Shown: positions 7,410 to 16,075 of the stretch, piece by piece | Numbering within the stretch: position 1 is the stretch's first letter | Layout of the letters: each line of letters opens with the position of its first letter | DNA from: Hyphomicrobiales bacterium | Lineage (GTDB): Bacteria > Pseudomonadota > Alphaproteobacteria > Rhizobiales > Rhizobiaceae | Assembly: GCA_900468535.1 (NCBI GenBank) | Contig: UBTY01000069.1 | Span: forward strand, 1-44,461 | Direction: 5' to 3' | Length of the DNA: 44,461 nucleotides | The notes under the pieces: model-generated | What the model saw: the letters and a program-made list of their open reading frames with translations, nothing else | Databases searched by the model: none | Told to the model about the DNA's origin: nothing | Position numbers and translations under genes: made by a program

Positions 7410-8699
7410 CTAGCCTTTGATGGTTTCCTTGCCCTCTTCCAGCAGCCGAGCCGCGGCCTCCGCGGGCGTCGTACGCTCGAAGGCCAGCTCATCGGCAATC
7501 GGGCGGAAGACGCGCTGATCGAACTGCGTCGAGCCGAGCGGGGCCGGGGCCGGATACTCGCCGACCTGATCCTTGAGCAGATTGATGTACTTTACCGTGT
7601 CCTGCTCGGTCGGATTGAGTTGCGGGAGAATCGCTTCGCGCACCACAGGCGACATCGGCACGCCGCGCTCTACGCCGAGGATCTTGCCGGCTTCGACGTC
7701 GTTGACGAAGAAGTCGATGAATTTCGCCGCAGCCTCGCCGTTCTTGGTGCTTCCGCCGACGCTCCAGATCAATGCCGGGCGGTAGTAATGGCCGGACGGA
7801 CCGCCCTTCTTTTCGCGCGGCAGCAACGTGATCGCGAGCTTGTTCTTCGAGATCAGCTGGTAGCCGACGAGCTGGTTGGAATAGGCCATGCCCATTGCCG
7901 ATTTTCCGAGCGCCAGAGCGTTGGTGTCAATAGTGTTCTGGTCGAGTGTCTGGACGTCGGCAGCGACCGTGCCGCCCTTCTTGCGCAGGTCTTCCCAGAA
8001 GGTGTACCAGGCGGTCGCGTCATCGACGCTGAAGCCGAGCTTGCCATCGCTATAGAGGCTCTTGCCGCGCTGCCGCAGCCAGGCATCGAAGACGTAGGTG
8101 TAGCGCGCGCCATAGGGGCCGCCCCAGTAGTTGTTCTTGCCGCCGGCCTTCGTCAATTCGACCGCGAGCTTGGCGTATTCCTCCCAGGTGAGATCCGCCG
8201 TCGGAACCGGGATCCCGGCTTTCTCGAAGGCGGTCTGGTCGAAAAACAACGCGAAGGAGTTGAGGCCGAGGCCGATGCCATAGAGCTTGCTGTCGACCGT
8301 CGTCAGCTTCAGCATATCCTTGCCGAAGGAATCGACCTTCAATGTCGAGGGTACGAATTCGTCCAGCGCGAGGCAGGCGCCACGCTTGGAATAATCCGAG
8401 ATCGTTCCGGGCTCGAGCTGGAACACATCCGCGATAGCGCGACCGGCCATTTGGGTGGAGAGCTTGGTCCAGTAGCCATCGCCGCTCAGCGACTCGCCGA
8501 CGATCGAAACGCCGGCATTCTTGCTTTCATACAGCTTGGCGACATCAAGCGTGCGCTTGGCGCGATCGTTCGAGCCCCACCACATGGCGCGGAGTTTAGC
8601 GTCCTCAGCAAAGGCCGGAATTGCGCTCCCGGCGCCGAAAGCCAGCCCAGTAGCGATACCGGCCGAGCCCATGAGAAATGAACGGCGATTGACCTGCAT
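7410..8699 (-). CDS. Sugar ABC transporter substrate-binding protein (orphan, Tat-exported)
   Basis: 429 residues. The N-terminus MQVNRRSFLMGSAGIATGLA carries a twin-arginine export signal (R5-R6) and ends in AFA. The mature part is an extracellular solute-binding protein family 1 (MalE/UgpB-like) periplasmic domain, opening LRAMWWGSNDRAKRTLDV. No permease or ATPase follows it. It is clearly paralogous to the binding protein at 18235-19521: both have WWGS, GDYW/GDGYW, LRQRGKxLY and a Ser-Asn-Gln motif near residue 280. It may therefore feed the same permeases with a different sugar. AGGAGGATG precedes the ATG. It is transcribed divergently from the LacI gene over a 138-bp region with repeated TGCA half-sites, so it is likely the LacI target. 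Confidence 0.93.
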   Translation of the reverse strand: MQVNRRSFLMGSAGIATGLAFGAGSAIPAFAEDAKLRAMWWGSNDRAKRTLDVAKLYESKNAGVSIVGESLSGDGYWTKLSTQMAGRAIADVFQLEPGTISDYSKRGACLALDEFVPSTLKVDSFGKDMLKLTTVDSKLYGIGLGLNSFALFFDQTAFEKAGIPVPTADLTWEEYAKLAVELTKAGGKNNYWGGPYGARYTYVFDAWLRQRGKSLYSDGKLGFSVDDATAWYTFWEDLRKKGGTVAADVQTLDQNTIDTNALALGKSAMGMAYSNQLVGYQLISKNKLAITLLPREKKGGPSGHYYRPALIWSVGGSTKNGEAAAKFIDFFVNDVEAGKILGVERGVPMSPVVREAILPQLNPTEQDTVKYINLLKDQVGEYPAPAPLGSTQFDQRVFRPIADELAFERTTPAEAAARLLEEGKETIKG

Positions 8700-8804
8700 T
8701 TTTCATCCTCCTTTTCTTTGCCCGACCGTCCTCCAACGGCGTGATGGGCTTGTGTAGGGCAGACTACGCAAAAAAATCACCAATGCAACAAATTATCTTC
8801 TTCT

Positions 8805-8834
8805 TGCAAATTTGCATTATTTGCATAATCTGCA
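8805..8834. promoter_or_regulatory. Likely LacI operator array and lacI promoter
   Basis: Between the divergent binding-protein and LacI genes lies a perfect 12-bp palindrome, TGCAAATTTGCA (8805-8816). It abuts a second dyad, ATTAT-TTGC-ATAAT (8816-8829). The tetramer TGCA recurs at 8805, 8813, 8822 and 8831, i.e. every 8-9 bp. CATAAT at 8824-8829 would be a good -10 box for lacI. Its position would start the transcript about 8836, at or just before the ATG at 8838, implying a leaderless mRNA. No matching -35 is evident. Autoregulation by the LacI protein is inferred. Confidence 0.55.
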
Positions 8835-8837
8835 CTC

Positions 8838-9848
8838 ATGACCGAGATCAAAACCAAGAAACTGAGACAGGCCGACATCGCGACGATGGCAGGCGTATCC
8901 GTTTCCACGGTGTCCCGCGTGCTCGCCAACGAGCCGGGCATCAGCGAAAGCGTGCGCCAACACATTCTGAAGGTGGCGGCCGAGAATGGTTATTCATCCC
9001 GCACGACCGGTGGCGCGCAACGCGGCACCCTCGCGCTGATTGCAAGCGACGGGGTGACGGGCGGGCTCAGTGTCTTCTACGAAGGGATCGTTGAAGGCCT
9101 GCGTGCCGGTGCACTCGATGCCGGCATGCCCTTCGAGGTACGGCTGATCCGCGAGAACCGGGCGACCGCCGATGTGGTCCACGACTACATGCAGACTGCG
9201 GGTGCGGATGGACTGTTCCTCGTCGGGATCGATCCGAGCGCCGAGCTTCGTGCGTGGATCGAGGATGCGGCAATCCCGACGGTACTGGTCAATGGCACCG
9301 ATCCGCAGATGAAGATCGACGGCACGGCGCCCTCGAACTTCTTCGGTGCCTACGAAGCGACGACCCGGCTACTGAATGCCGGCCATCGGCGGATCCTGCA
9401 TCTGACGGGATCGCATCGAAACACGATTCGCGAGCGCATCCGGGGTTTCAAGGCGGCGATTTCGGAGGTGGACGGCGCCGAAGGGCGCTTGGTAGCGATG
9501 AGTTTTCAGGGCAGCGCAACCCAGGAAGCGCATGAGCTGACGACCCGGGTGCTCGCCGAGAAAGCCGGGTTCACTGCCGCCTTCTGCATGAACGATTTCA
9601 TTGCTGTCGGCGTCCTCGAAGCGGTGACCGAAGCCGGGCTGCGGGTGCCGGAGGATTTCGCCATTCTCGGCTTCGACGATCTTCCCTGTGCGCTGATGAC
9701 CAACCCACCGCTGTCGACCATGCGTGTCGATCGCGTGGCGCTCGGCCGGGAGGCGGCCAATCTCATGGTGGCGCGCTTCAGGGATCGCACCGCCCCTGCC
9801 CGCCAGATCTGCCATGCCGTCATCCCGATTGCCGGCGGCACCGTTTAG
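8838..9848 (+). CDS. LacI-family transcriptional regulator
   Basis: 336 residues with the standard two-domain layout. The N-terminal helix-turn-helix (about 11-30, QADIATMAGVSVSTVSRVLA) and hinge helix (about 36-55) are followed by a type 1 periplasmic-binding-protein-like effector domain from about 60 on. The latter has DGLFLVGIDPS, an AAFCMNDFIAVGVL strand and FAILGFDDLP near the C-terminus. Such proteins repress sugar genes and release DNA when a sugar or sugar derivative binds. The gene is divergent from the orphan binding-protein gene and heads a plus-strand run with the DUF2264 and dehydrogenase genes, so it likely controls both. No Shine-Dalgarno is visible before the ATG, in line with a leaderless start. 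Confidence 0.95.
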   Translation: MTEIKTKKLRQADIATMAGVSVSTVSRVLANEPGISESVRQHILKVAAENGYSSRTTGGAQRGTLALIASDGVTGGLSVFYEGIVEGLRAGALDAGMPFEVRLIRENRATADVVHDYMQTAGADGLFLVGIDPSAELRAWIEDAAIPTVLVNGTDPQMKIDGTAPSNFFGAYEATTRLLNAGHRRILHLTGSHRNTIRERIRGFKAAISEVDGAEGRLVAMSFQGSATQEAHELTTRVLAEKAGFTAAFCMNDFIAVGVLEAVTEAGLRVPEDFAILGFDDLPCALMTNPPLSTMRVDRVALGREAANLMVARFRDRTAPARQICHAVIPIAGGTV

Positions 9849-9878
9849 AACCCCTGACACGAGCCCCTGACATGAGCA

Positions 9879-11741
9879 ATGCCGATGACCTATGATCCTG
9901 CCAGTGCAAATCCGCTTGCCAACAATCCGCTGAAGACGCGCGAGGACATGTCGCGGGCGCTTCGGGATCTCTTCGATCCGCTGCTCCCCTATTTTTCGAC
10001 AGGCAATGCCCGCGTCCGGCTCGACGGCGCGGCTGCGCATTTCGACCGCGCGGCAGCGGATCTCGAAGGCTTTGCACGGCCGCTCTGGGGATTGGCGCCG
10101 CTTGGCGCCGGCGGCGGCGACTTTAAGGAATGGCATCGGTTTGCGGAGGGCGTCGCCAACGGCACCGATCCGAAACACCCCGAATATTGGGGCACGGTCA
10201 ACGGCCGTGACCAGCGGATGGTAGAGCTTGCCGCACTCGGTTTTGCCCTGGCGCTGGTGCCGGAGAAGATCTGGGAGCCGCTCGGCGGCCGAGCGCGCGA
10301 CAACGTCGTTGCCTATCTCAAGCATGCCCGGCAGTTCGATTATGCCGACAACAACTGGAAATTCTTCCGCATCTTCGTCGACATCGCGCTCGATCGGGTC
10401 GGCGCCAGTTTCGACCGCAGCCTGACCAAGCAGTATCTTGAGGAGCTCGAGGGCTTCTACATCGGTGACGGCTGGTACCGCGACGGCAATGTGCGCCGGA
10501 TCGACCACTACATTCCGTTCGCCATGCATTTCTACGGACTGATCTATTCCAAGCTCGTCGATGACGACTACGCGAAGCGTTACCGCGAACGTGCCCTCCT
10601 CTTCGCTGATGACTTCAAGCAGTGGTTCGGCTCGGATGGCGCGACCATTCCCTTCGGCCGCAGCCTGACTTACCGCTTTGCCTGCGCCGGTTTCTGGTCG
10701 GCCCTTGCCTTCGCCGACCTCGAGGCTTTGCCCTGGGGCGAGGTCAAGAGCCTCTGCCTTCATCATCTGCGCTGGTGGAAGGACAAACCGATGACCAACC
10801 GCGACGGCATTCTGTCCATCGGGTTCGGCTATCCCAACCTGCTGATGTCTGAAAATTACAACTCGGCCGGTTCGCCCTATTGGGCCTTCAAGGCGTTTCT
10901 GCCGCTGGCGCTGGCCGAGGATCATCCTTTCTGGACGGCAGAGGAAACGCCGCCGGTCGAAACGGCGAGCGTGCTGCCGCAGCGCCATCCCGGCATGGTG
11001 CTGATGCGTGATCGCGGCGATGTCGTCGCGCTTTCTTCCGGCCAGGAAAACCTGCAGATGCGGTTCGGCACGGAGAAATACGCGAAGTTCGCCTATTCCA
11101 GCCGCTACGGCTTCAGCGTCGAATCCGACGAGCGCAGCTTCGCCGGCGCGGCCTTCGATTCCGCCCTCGCCTTCAGCGATGATGGCCTGCATTACCGGGT
11201 TCGCGAGACCAACAAGGAGGCCAAGCTTGCAGGCGAGGTTCTCTATTCCAGGTGGTCGCCATTTCAGGATGTGGACGTCGAGACTTGGCTGGTGCCGGCG
11301 GCGCCATGGCACATCCGCGTCCACCGCATCAACACACCCCGGCCGCTGCAGACGGCAGAGGGAGGCTTTGCGATCGCACGCCGGGATTTCGAGCTCGATA
11401 CGCTGGTCGCTGATGGTCCGAGTGCCTACTCCATAGGCGAGGCCGACTTCAGCGGAATCGTCGATATCGGCTCGCAGGCTCCGCGCATCGGCCTGACGCA
11501 GAAGGCACCGCCGAATACAAACATGATCGTTGCGAAGACTCTGGTGCCGCAGTTGCGCGGCGAGGTTCCCGCGGGCCAGACCATCCTGATGACGGCGGTG
11601 CTTGCCGCCAACGACACGGCCACAGCAACCGGCGCCTGGACCAAGCCGCCGCATGCCCCTGACCTTCAGGAACTCGAAGCACTGGTGGCGAACTCGGGCA
11701 TCCGCGTCAGCGCCATCGAAGCGCCGGGTCAAATGCCATGA
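9879..11741 (+). CDS. DUF2264 domain protein, putative carbohydrate-active
   Basis: 620 residues matching the layout of DUF2264 proteins. An N-terminal alpha/alpha-barrel-like region (about 1-350) contains NPLKTREDM, ARPLWGLAPL, WGTVNGRDQRMVE and YADNNWKFFRIF. A beta-rich C-terminal part (about 370-600) contains LMRDRGDVVALSSG and VDVETWLVPAAPWHIRVHRI. There is no signal peptide, so it is cytoplasmic. To my knowledge the family has no settled biochemical activity. Its toroid-plus-beta-sandwich outline resembles polysaccharide lyases and unsaturated uronyl hydrolases, so a role in cleaving an imported oligosaccharide is an inference. It starts 30 bp after lacI, and its stop overlaps the next start (ATGA), so the three genes are probably co-transcribed. 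Confidence 0.85.
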   Translation: MPMTYDPASANPLANNPLKTREDMSRALRDLFDPLLPYFSTGNARVRLDGAAAHFDRAAADLEGFARPLWGLAPLGAGGGDFKEWHRFAEGVANGTDPKHPEYWGTVNGRDQRMVELAALGFALALVPEKIWEPLGGRARDNVVAYLKHARQFDYADNNWKFFRIFVDIALDRVGASFDRSLTKQYLEELEGFYIGDGWYRDGNVRRIDHYIPFAMHFYGLIYSKLVDDDYAKRYRERALLFADDFKQWFGSDGATIPFGRSLTYRFACAGFWSALAFADLEALPWGEVKSLCLHHLRWWKDKPMTNRDGILSIGFGYPNLLMSENYNSAGSPYWAFKAFLPLALAEDHPFWTAEETPPVETASVLPQRHPGMVLMRDRGDVVALSSGQENLQMRFGTEKYAKFAYSSRYGFSVESDERSFAGAAFDSALAFSDDGLHYRVRETNKEAKLAGEVLYSRWSPFQDVDVETWLVPAAPWHIRVHRINTPRPLQTAEGGFAIARRDFELDTLVADGPSAYSIGEADFSGIVDIGSQAPRIGLTQKAPPNTNMIVAKTLVPQLRGEVPAGQTILMTAVLAANDTATATGAWTKPPHAPDLQELEALVANSGIRVSAIEAPGQMP

Positions 11742-12748
11742 GGCGTCCCGCCATTGCGCTTGCAATGCAGCCGTCCCGGACCGAACACGTCCTGAATGCC
11801 GAGGCACTGGACCGGCTCGCTGGCATCGGCGATGTTCTCGATCCTCAACCGCTGCAGAATTTCAGCGACGATCGCGCGCTGCGCATTCTCGCCAAGACCG
11901 ATATTCTCATTACCGGTTGGGGCGCTCCGCCTGTCGGGCCTGAGGTGCTTGCGGCGGCGCCACAGCTGCGGCTGATCGCCCATGCAGCTGGCACCGTGAA
12001 GGGCATCATCGGTGAGCCGATCTTCGATGCCGGGATTGCCGTGACGCATGCCGCCGAGGCCAATTCGGTCCCGGTAGCTGAGTTCACGCTTGCGGCGATC
12101 ATCTTCGCCGGCAAGCAGGTGTTTCGTTTCCGCGACCGCTACGTCTCCGATCGAGATCGCGACCGGACGCATGCAATGCAGCGGCTACCGATCGGCAACT
12201 ATCGGCGAACGGTCGGCATCATCGGCGCCTCGCGCATCGGTCGACGGGTCACCGAGTTGTTGCGGCCATTCGAATACCAGGTGCTGCTCTTCGATCCGAC
12301 CGTCGATGCCGCCGAGGCACACAGCCTCGGAACCGAGAAGGTCGATCTCGCGACGTTGATGAGACGATCGGACATCGTCTCCGTGCACGCCCCCTCCCTT
12401 CCATCGACGCATCATATGATCGGCGCTGCGGAGCTTTCGCTGATGAAGGACGGCGCCACGCTGATCAACACGGCTCGCGGCGCGCTCGTCGACGAAGCGG
12501 CGCTGCTCGAGACGCTTGCGACCGGAAGGATCGACGCGATCATCGACGTCACGGATCCTGAAATACCCGAGAAGGGATCGGCTTTCTATGACCTGCCGAA
12601 TGTTTTCCTGACGCCGCACATCGCCGGCGCCGTGGGGCTGGAGCGCGGACGGCTTGGGGATATGGCGATCGACGAAATAGAGCGGTTCACCCGGGGCGAA
12701 CCGCTCCTCTATCAGATCCAGCGCCGCGACCTCGCACTGATCGCCTAG
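11738..12748 (+). CDS. D-isomer-specific 2-hydroxyacid dehydrogenase
   Basis: 336 residues. The NAD-binding Rossmann fold lies in the middle (TVGIIGASRIGRRVTELL, 158-175, a GxSxxG variant of GxGxxG), framed by the substrate-binding halves. The likely catalytic residues are R247 (NTARGALVDE), E275 (VTDPEIP) and H294 (LTPHIAGAVG). The family interconverts 2-keto and D-2-hydroxy acids with NAD(P)H, for example hydroxypyruvate or glyoxylate, and members also act on sugar-derived acids. The ATG overlaps the DUF2264 stop by 4 bp, so translation is coupled. Its TAG stop is shared head-on (CTAG) with the stop of the convergent oxidoreductase gene. Substrate is presumably an acid arising from the local sugar pathway. 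Confidence 0.9.
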   Translation: MRRPAIALAMQPSRTEHVLNAEALDRLAGIGDVLDPQPLQNFSDDRALRILAKTDILITGWGAPPVGPEVLAAAPQLRLIAHAAGTVKGIIGEPIFDAGIAVTHAAEANSVPVAEFTLAAIIFAGKQVFRFRDRYVSDRDRDRTHAMQRLPIGNYRRTVGIIGASRIGRRVTELLRPFEYQVLLFDPTVDAAEAHSLGTEKVDLATLMRRSDIVSVHAPSLPSTHHMIGAAELSLMKDGATLINTARGALVDEAALLETLATGRIDAIIDVTDPEIPEKGSAFYDLPNVFLTPHIAGAVGLERGRLGDMAIDEIERFTRGEPLLYQIQRRDLALIA

Positions 12749-14019
12749 CCGGCCTTCAGACCAGCCGGCGCACCGCCAGCCACGATCTCCGGCATCAGAT
12801 CGGAGATTTTCACGACCTTTCCCGTACGCGAGCTGGTCAGCGCCGCAATACCGCAGAGCACGGACATGGCGCCGGCGCGCGTACCGGCACGCTGGCCGAG
12901 CGTATCTTCCATGCCCTGCTTGAAGATCATGTTGCGCATGCGGTTATCGCCACCATAGTGGCCGCCCGCCGAATGCGGCACGACGATGCGTTCGAGGGCA
13001 GGCTTGTCTTTCGGGAAATTGCGGACGAGCAGGATAGTGTCCTCGTCAGGCGTCTCCCACGGCTGCTTCTCGTATTGCCTGAGTTCGATGCGCCCATGCG
13101 TGCCGTTGAAGGCGATGTGGTGGCCCTCGATCGGCTGAAAGGTGTTCAGCGAATAGGAAACGTGGACGTTGTTCTTGTAACGGAGGCTGACGACCATCGT
13201 GTCGGGGATATCGATATCCTCGCGATAGACGCACCCGTCGCGGAAGTAGCCGTCGATCTTCGACGGATCCTCGTAGAGCGAGTCGAGGAATGGATCTGCT
13301 TCGAGGTCGAGGTAGTAGTCACACTCGCCCGAGTGCGGACAGAGCTTGCAGCGCGGGCCGCGGAACGGGCCCTTGCGGCCGTAGTTCTGCAGATCGGCAA
13401 AGGAGGTGACCGCATCCGGATCGCTGTCGAGGTACCAGTTCAGGAGATCGAAGTGGTGGGTCGCCTTGTGCACGAAAAGGCTGCCGGAGTTTTCCGCGTA
13501 GGCGTGCCAGCGACGGAAGTAGTCGGCACCGTGCTTGGTATCGAGATACCAGTGGAAGTCTACCGAGGTGACGCGGCCGATCTCGCCGGCGTTCAGCAGT
13601 TCCTTGATCCTGGCTGCCGTGGGCGCGTAACGGTAGTTGAACGAAACATCGACACGCTTGCCGGTTCGCTTCTCCGCATCGAGGATACGGCGGATCTTAT
13701 CGACCGCCGTCGTCATCGGCTTTTCGGTGATGACGTCGATACCGGCTTCCAGCGCGCGTACGACGATGTCGTCATGCGTATAGTCCGGGGTGCAGACGAT
13801 GACGAGATCGACCTGCTGTTCGGCGAGCATCGCGTCGATGTTCTCATAGATCGGTGCATTGCTGCCGATCATCGTGCGGGCCCGTTCGGCACGCAGCGAA
13901 TTGGTGTCGACGATCGCGACGAGATCGACATGCTCGCGCCAGCCGGCAAGCAGTTCCTTGCCCCACATGGTGGTGCCGCGGTTTCCCGTTCCGATCAGGG
14001 CAAAGCGACGTTTATCCAT
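12745..14019 (-). CDS. Gfo/Idh/MocA-family oxidoreductase (424 aa)
   Basis: An N-terminal NAD(P)-binding fold has GTGNRG (10-15). The family's EKP motif (E99-K100-P101, VITEKPMTTA) provides the catalytic-type lysine. The C-terminal alpha/beta domain includes HKATHHFDLLNWYLDSDPD, with the substrate-site histidines. An uncommon insertion RCKLCPHSGECDYY carries a CxxC-x5-C cysteine cluster that could bind metal or be structural. Enzymes of this family oxidise or reduce a sugar hydroxyl, often at C3, and are central to 3-keto-glycoside routes. It is the last gene of a four-gene minus-strand operon headed by another Gfo/Idh/MocA gene. GAGGAGGATC lies upstream. Exact substrate unknown. Confidence 0.92.
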   Translation of the reverse strand: MDKRRFALIGTGNRGTTMWGKELLAGWREHVDLVAIVDTNSLRAERARTMIGSNAPIYENIDAMLAEQQVDLVIVCTPDYTHDDIVVRALEAGIDVITEKPMTTAVDKIRRILDAEKRTGKRVDVSFNYRYAPTAARIKELLNAGEIGRVTSVDFHWYLDTKHGADYFRRWHAYAENSGSLFVHKATHHFDLLNWYLDSDPDAVTSFADLQNYGRKGPFRGPRCKLCPHSGECDYYLDLEADPFLDSLYEDPSKIDGYFRDGCVYREDIDIPDTMVVSLRYKNNVHVSYSLNTFQPIEGHHIAFNGTHGRIELRQYEKQPWETPDEDTILLVRNFPKDKPALERIVVPHSAGGHYGGDNRMRNMIFKQGMEDTLGQRAGTRAGAMSVLCGIAALTSSRTGKVVKISDLMPEIVAGGAPAGLKAG

Positions 14020-14058
14020 CGAATGATCCTCCTCATGCGTATGAAACGAACAGATTTT

Positions 14059-14889
14059 CTAGGCCTGGCAACAACTGTGATAGCGCTCGACGCAGGTGGC
14101 GATTACTTCCTCCGGTGGCCGCTTCCACCAGTTCTCGGCGGAAAAAATCTCGACTTCCTGCGCGCCGAAAAAGCCGGCGCTTTCGATCATCCTTCGTATG
14201 CCTTTGAGATCGATCACGCCATCGCCCATCATGCCGCGGTCTGTCAGCATGTCCCTGGTCGGGACGAGCCAGTCGCAGATATGGTGCGCAAGGATCCGCT
14301 TCAGACGCCCGGCGCGCGCAACCTGATTGGCAAGATCGGGATCCCACCAGACATGATAGACGTCGATCGCCACGCCGACGCCATCGCCTAGCTGTTCGCA
14401 CATGTCGAGCGCCTGGCCGAGCGTGTTCACACAGGAGCGATCGCCGGCATACATCGGGTGCAAGGGCTCGATGGCAAGCGGGACACCGGCGGCGCGTGCG
14501 TGCGGCAGCGTTGCGGCGATGCCGTCAGCCACCATCTGCCGCGCGGCCTCGATATCCTTGGAGGCGCCCGGCAATCCGCCGACGACGAGAACGAGGCAGT
14601 CGGCCCCGAGCGTTGCGGCTTCGTCGACCGCGCGCTTGTTATCGTCGATCGCCTGCTGGCGCCCCGCAGCGTCGGCGGCCGGGAAAAAACCGCCACGGCA
14701 GAGACCAGTGAGCTTCAGGCCATTGGCCTTGACGATGCGTTCGGCCTCCTTCAGGCCGATCGCCGCTATCTGGTCTCGCCAGGGAGCGATCGACGTGATC
14801 CCGTGCGTCAGGCAGGTATCGACCGCGCGCGCAAAACCGCACTGTTCCCGGATCGTCGCGAGATTGATGGACAGACCCTCGACATGCAT
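14059..14889 (-). CDS. Sugar phosphate isomerase/epimerase-like TIM barrel
   Basis: 276 residues of the xylose isomerase-like (AP endonuclease 2) superfamily. Family marks include VEGLSINLATIREQCGF at the N-terminus, and strands ending in probable metal ligands: VPLAIEPLHPMY (Glu), GVAIDVYHVWWDPD (Asp, His), LAHHICDW (His, Asp) and QEVEIFSAENWW (Glu). Members isomerise or epimerise keto-sugars such as inosose and tagatose; some act as beta-eliminases or hydratases of 3-keto-glycosides. Its place between a DUF993 gene and a Gfo/Idh/MocA gene favours such a step on an oxidised sugar, which is inference. GGGGAGGAG precedes the ATG. Fifteen bp separate it from the upstream gene. Confidence 0.9.
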   Translation of the reverse strand: MHVEGLSINLATIREQCGFARAVDTCLTHGITSIAPWRDQIAAIGLKEAERIVKANGLKLTGLCRGGFFPAADAAGRQQAIDDNKRAVDEAATLGADCLVLVVGGLPGASKDIEAARQMVADGIAATLPHARAAGVPLAIEPLHPMYAGDRSCVNTLGQALDMCEQLGDGVGVAIDVYHVWWDPDLANQVARAGRLKRILAHHICDWLVPTRDMLTDRGMMGDGVIDLKGIRRMIESAGFFGAQEVEIFSAENWWKRPPEEVIATCVERYHSCCQA

Positions 14890-14904
14890 GCCGTTCTCCT
14901 CCCC

Positions 14905-16071
14905 TTAACCGGCAACGCCATGAACCGCGAGCACGTCACGCATGCGGCGCGCAGCCAGATCCGGGTCTGCAAGCACACGCGCCCTGTCGGCGAGCCGGAA
15001 CAGTTCCGCCAGATGCGTCAGAGAACGCGCCGATTGCTGGCCGCCAACCATGGTAAAATGATCCTGAAGTCCATTCAGATAAGCGAGGAACACGACGCCC
15101 GTCTTGTAGAAGCGCGTCGGTGCCTTGAAGATGTGTCGTGACAACGGAACGGTCGGCTCCAGAAGCTCGAAGAACTCGCCGTTGCGGTCACGCCCGAGTG
15201 CCTCGAGCGCTGCCGAGGCAGCGGGCGCAATAGCATCGAATATACCAAGCAGTGCATCCGAATGACCGGACTCATCGCCGGCTATCAATTCGGCATAGTT
15301 GAAGTCGTCGCCTGTATACATGCGCACGCCCTTCGGCAATTGACGGCGCATGGCGATTTCCTTTTCCTTGGAAAGGAGGGAAATCTTGATCCCGTCGACC
15401 TTGGATGCATTGGCGCCGATCACCTGCAGGCACACGGACATCGCCTTCAGATGGTCCACATCGCCCCAATAGCCTTCGAGCGCCGGATCGAACATTTCGC
15501 CCAGCCAGTGGATGATGACCGGCTGCTTCACCTGACGCAGGATGCGATCGTAGACCCTGACATAGTCGTCCGGGCTTCGAGCAGCAGCCGCAAGCGCGCG
15601 GCTCGCCATCAGAATGATGCGTCCGCCGGCGGCCTCGATCGTCTCGATCTGTTCTTCGTAGGCCCGTATGATCGTATCGATCGTCACATCCGGACCGGGC
15701 ACAAGGTGATCGGTGCCGGCACCGCAGGCAATAAGCGCATCACCGCGGCTTGCGCTTTCGGAAAGCGCCCGCCGGATCAATTCGCGGGCCTCGGGCCAGC
15801 CAAGGCCCATTCCGCGCTGCGCCGTGTCCATCGCTTCGGCAACCCCAAGCCCGAGGTCCCAAAGCCGGTGGCGAAACGCCAGCGTGCGGTCCCAATCGAT
15901 CGCCGGCGCCAGCCATGGATCGTTGTCCGCAAGAGGATCGGCAACGACGTGAGCCGCCGCAAAGGCGATACGCGGAAACTCTTCGGCTCGGCGCTTCTTG
16001 AGTGCGATCGGCGAGCCGGTCAGCGTATAGGGGACGATCTTGCCGTCCAACGGGAGATTGATGACGGCCAC
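14905..16071 (-). CDS. DUF993 protein, dihydrodipicolinate synthase-like aldolase fold
   Basis: 388 residues matching DUF993 proteins, which are related to the DHDPS/N-acetylneuraminate lyase superfamily. K229, in VDGIKISLL, sits where class I aldolases of this fold carry the Schiff-base lysine. Other marks are LIACGAGTDHL (113-123), PVIIHWLGEMFDP (184-196) and MYTGDDFNYAEL. If active it would cleave or form a 2-keto acid derived from the pathway sugar; no activity is established for this branch to my knowledge. It starts at a GTG 4 bp after the stop of the upstream Gfo/Idh/MocA gene, so the two are translationally linked. Confidence 0.85.
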   Translation of the reverse strand: MAVINLPLDGKIVPYTLTGSPIALKKRRAEEFPRIAFAAAHVVADPLADNDPWLAPAIDWDRTLAFRHRLWDLGLGVAEAMDTAQRGMGLGWPEARELIRRALSESASRGDALIACGAGTDHLVPGPDVTIDTIIRAYEEQIETIEAAGGRIILMASRALAAAARSPDDYVRVYDRILRQVKQPVIIHWLGEMFDPALEGYWGDVDHLKAMSVCLQVIGANASKVDGIKISLLSKEKEIAMRRQLPKGVRMYTGDDFNYAELIAGDESGHSDALLGIFDAIAPAASAALEALGRDRNGEFFELLEPTVPLSRHIFKAPTRFYKTGVVFLAYLNGLQDHFTMVGGQQSARSLTHLAELFRLADRARVLADPDLAARRMRDVLAVHGVAG

Positions 16072-16075
16072 GATC

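Noticed and set aside
9369..11807. Open frame of 812 codons on the minus strand
   Set aside because: It runs antisense across lacI and the DUF2264 gene, both clear families with ribosome-binding sites or coupling. Its translation is Arg/His-rich with no motif.
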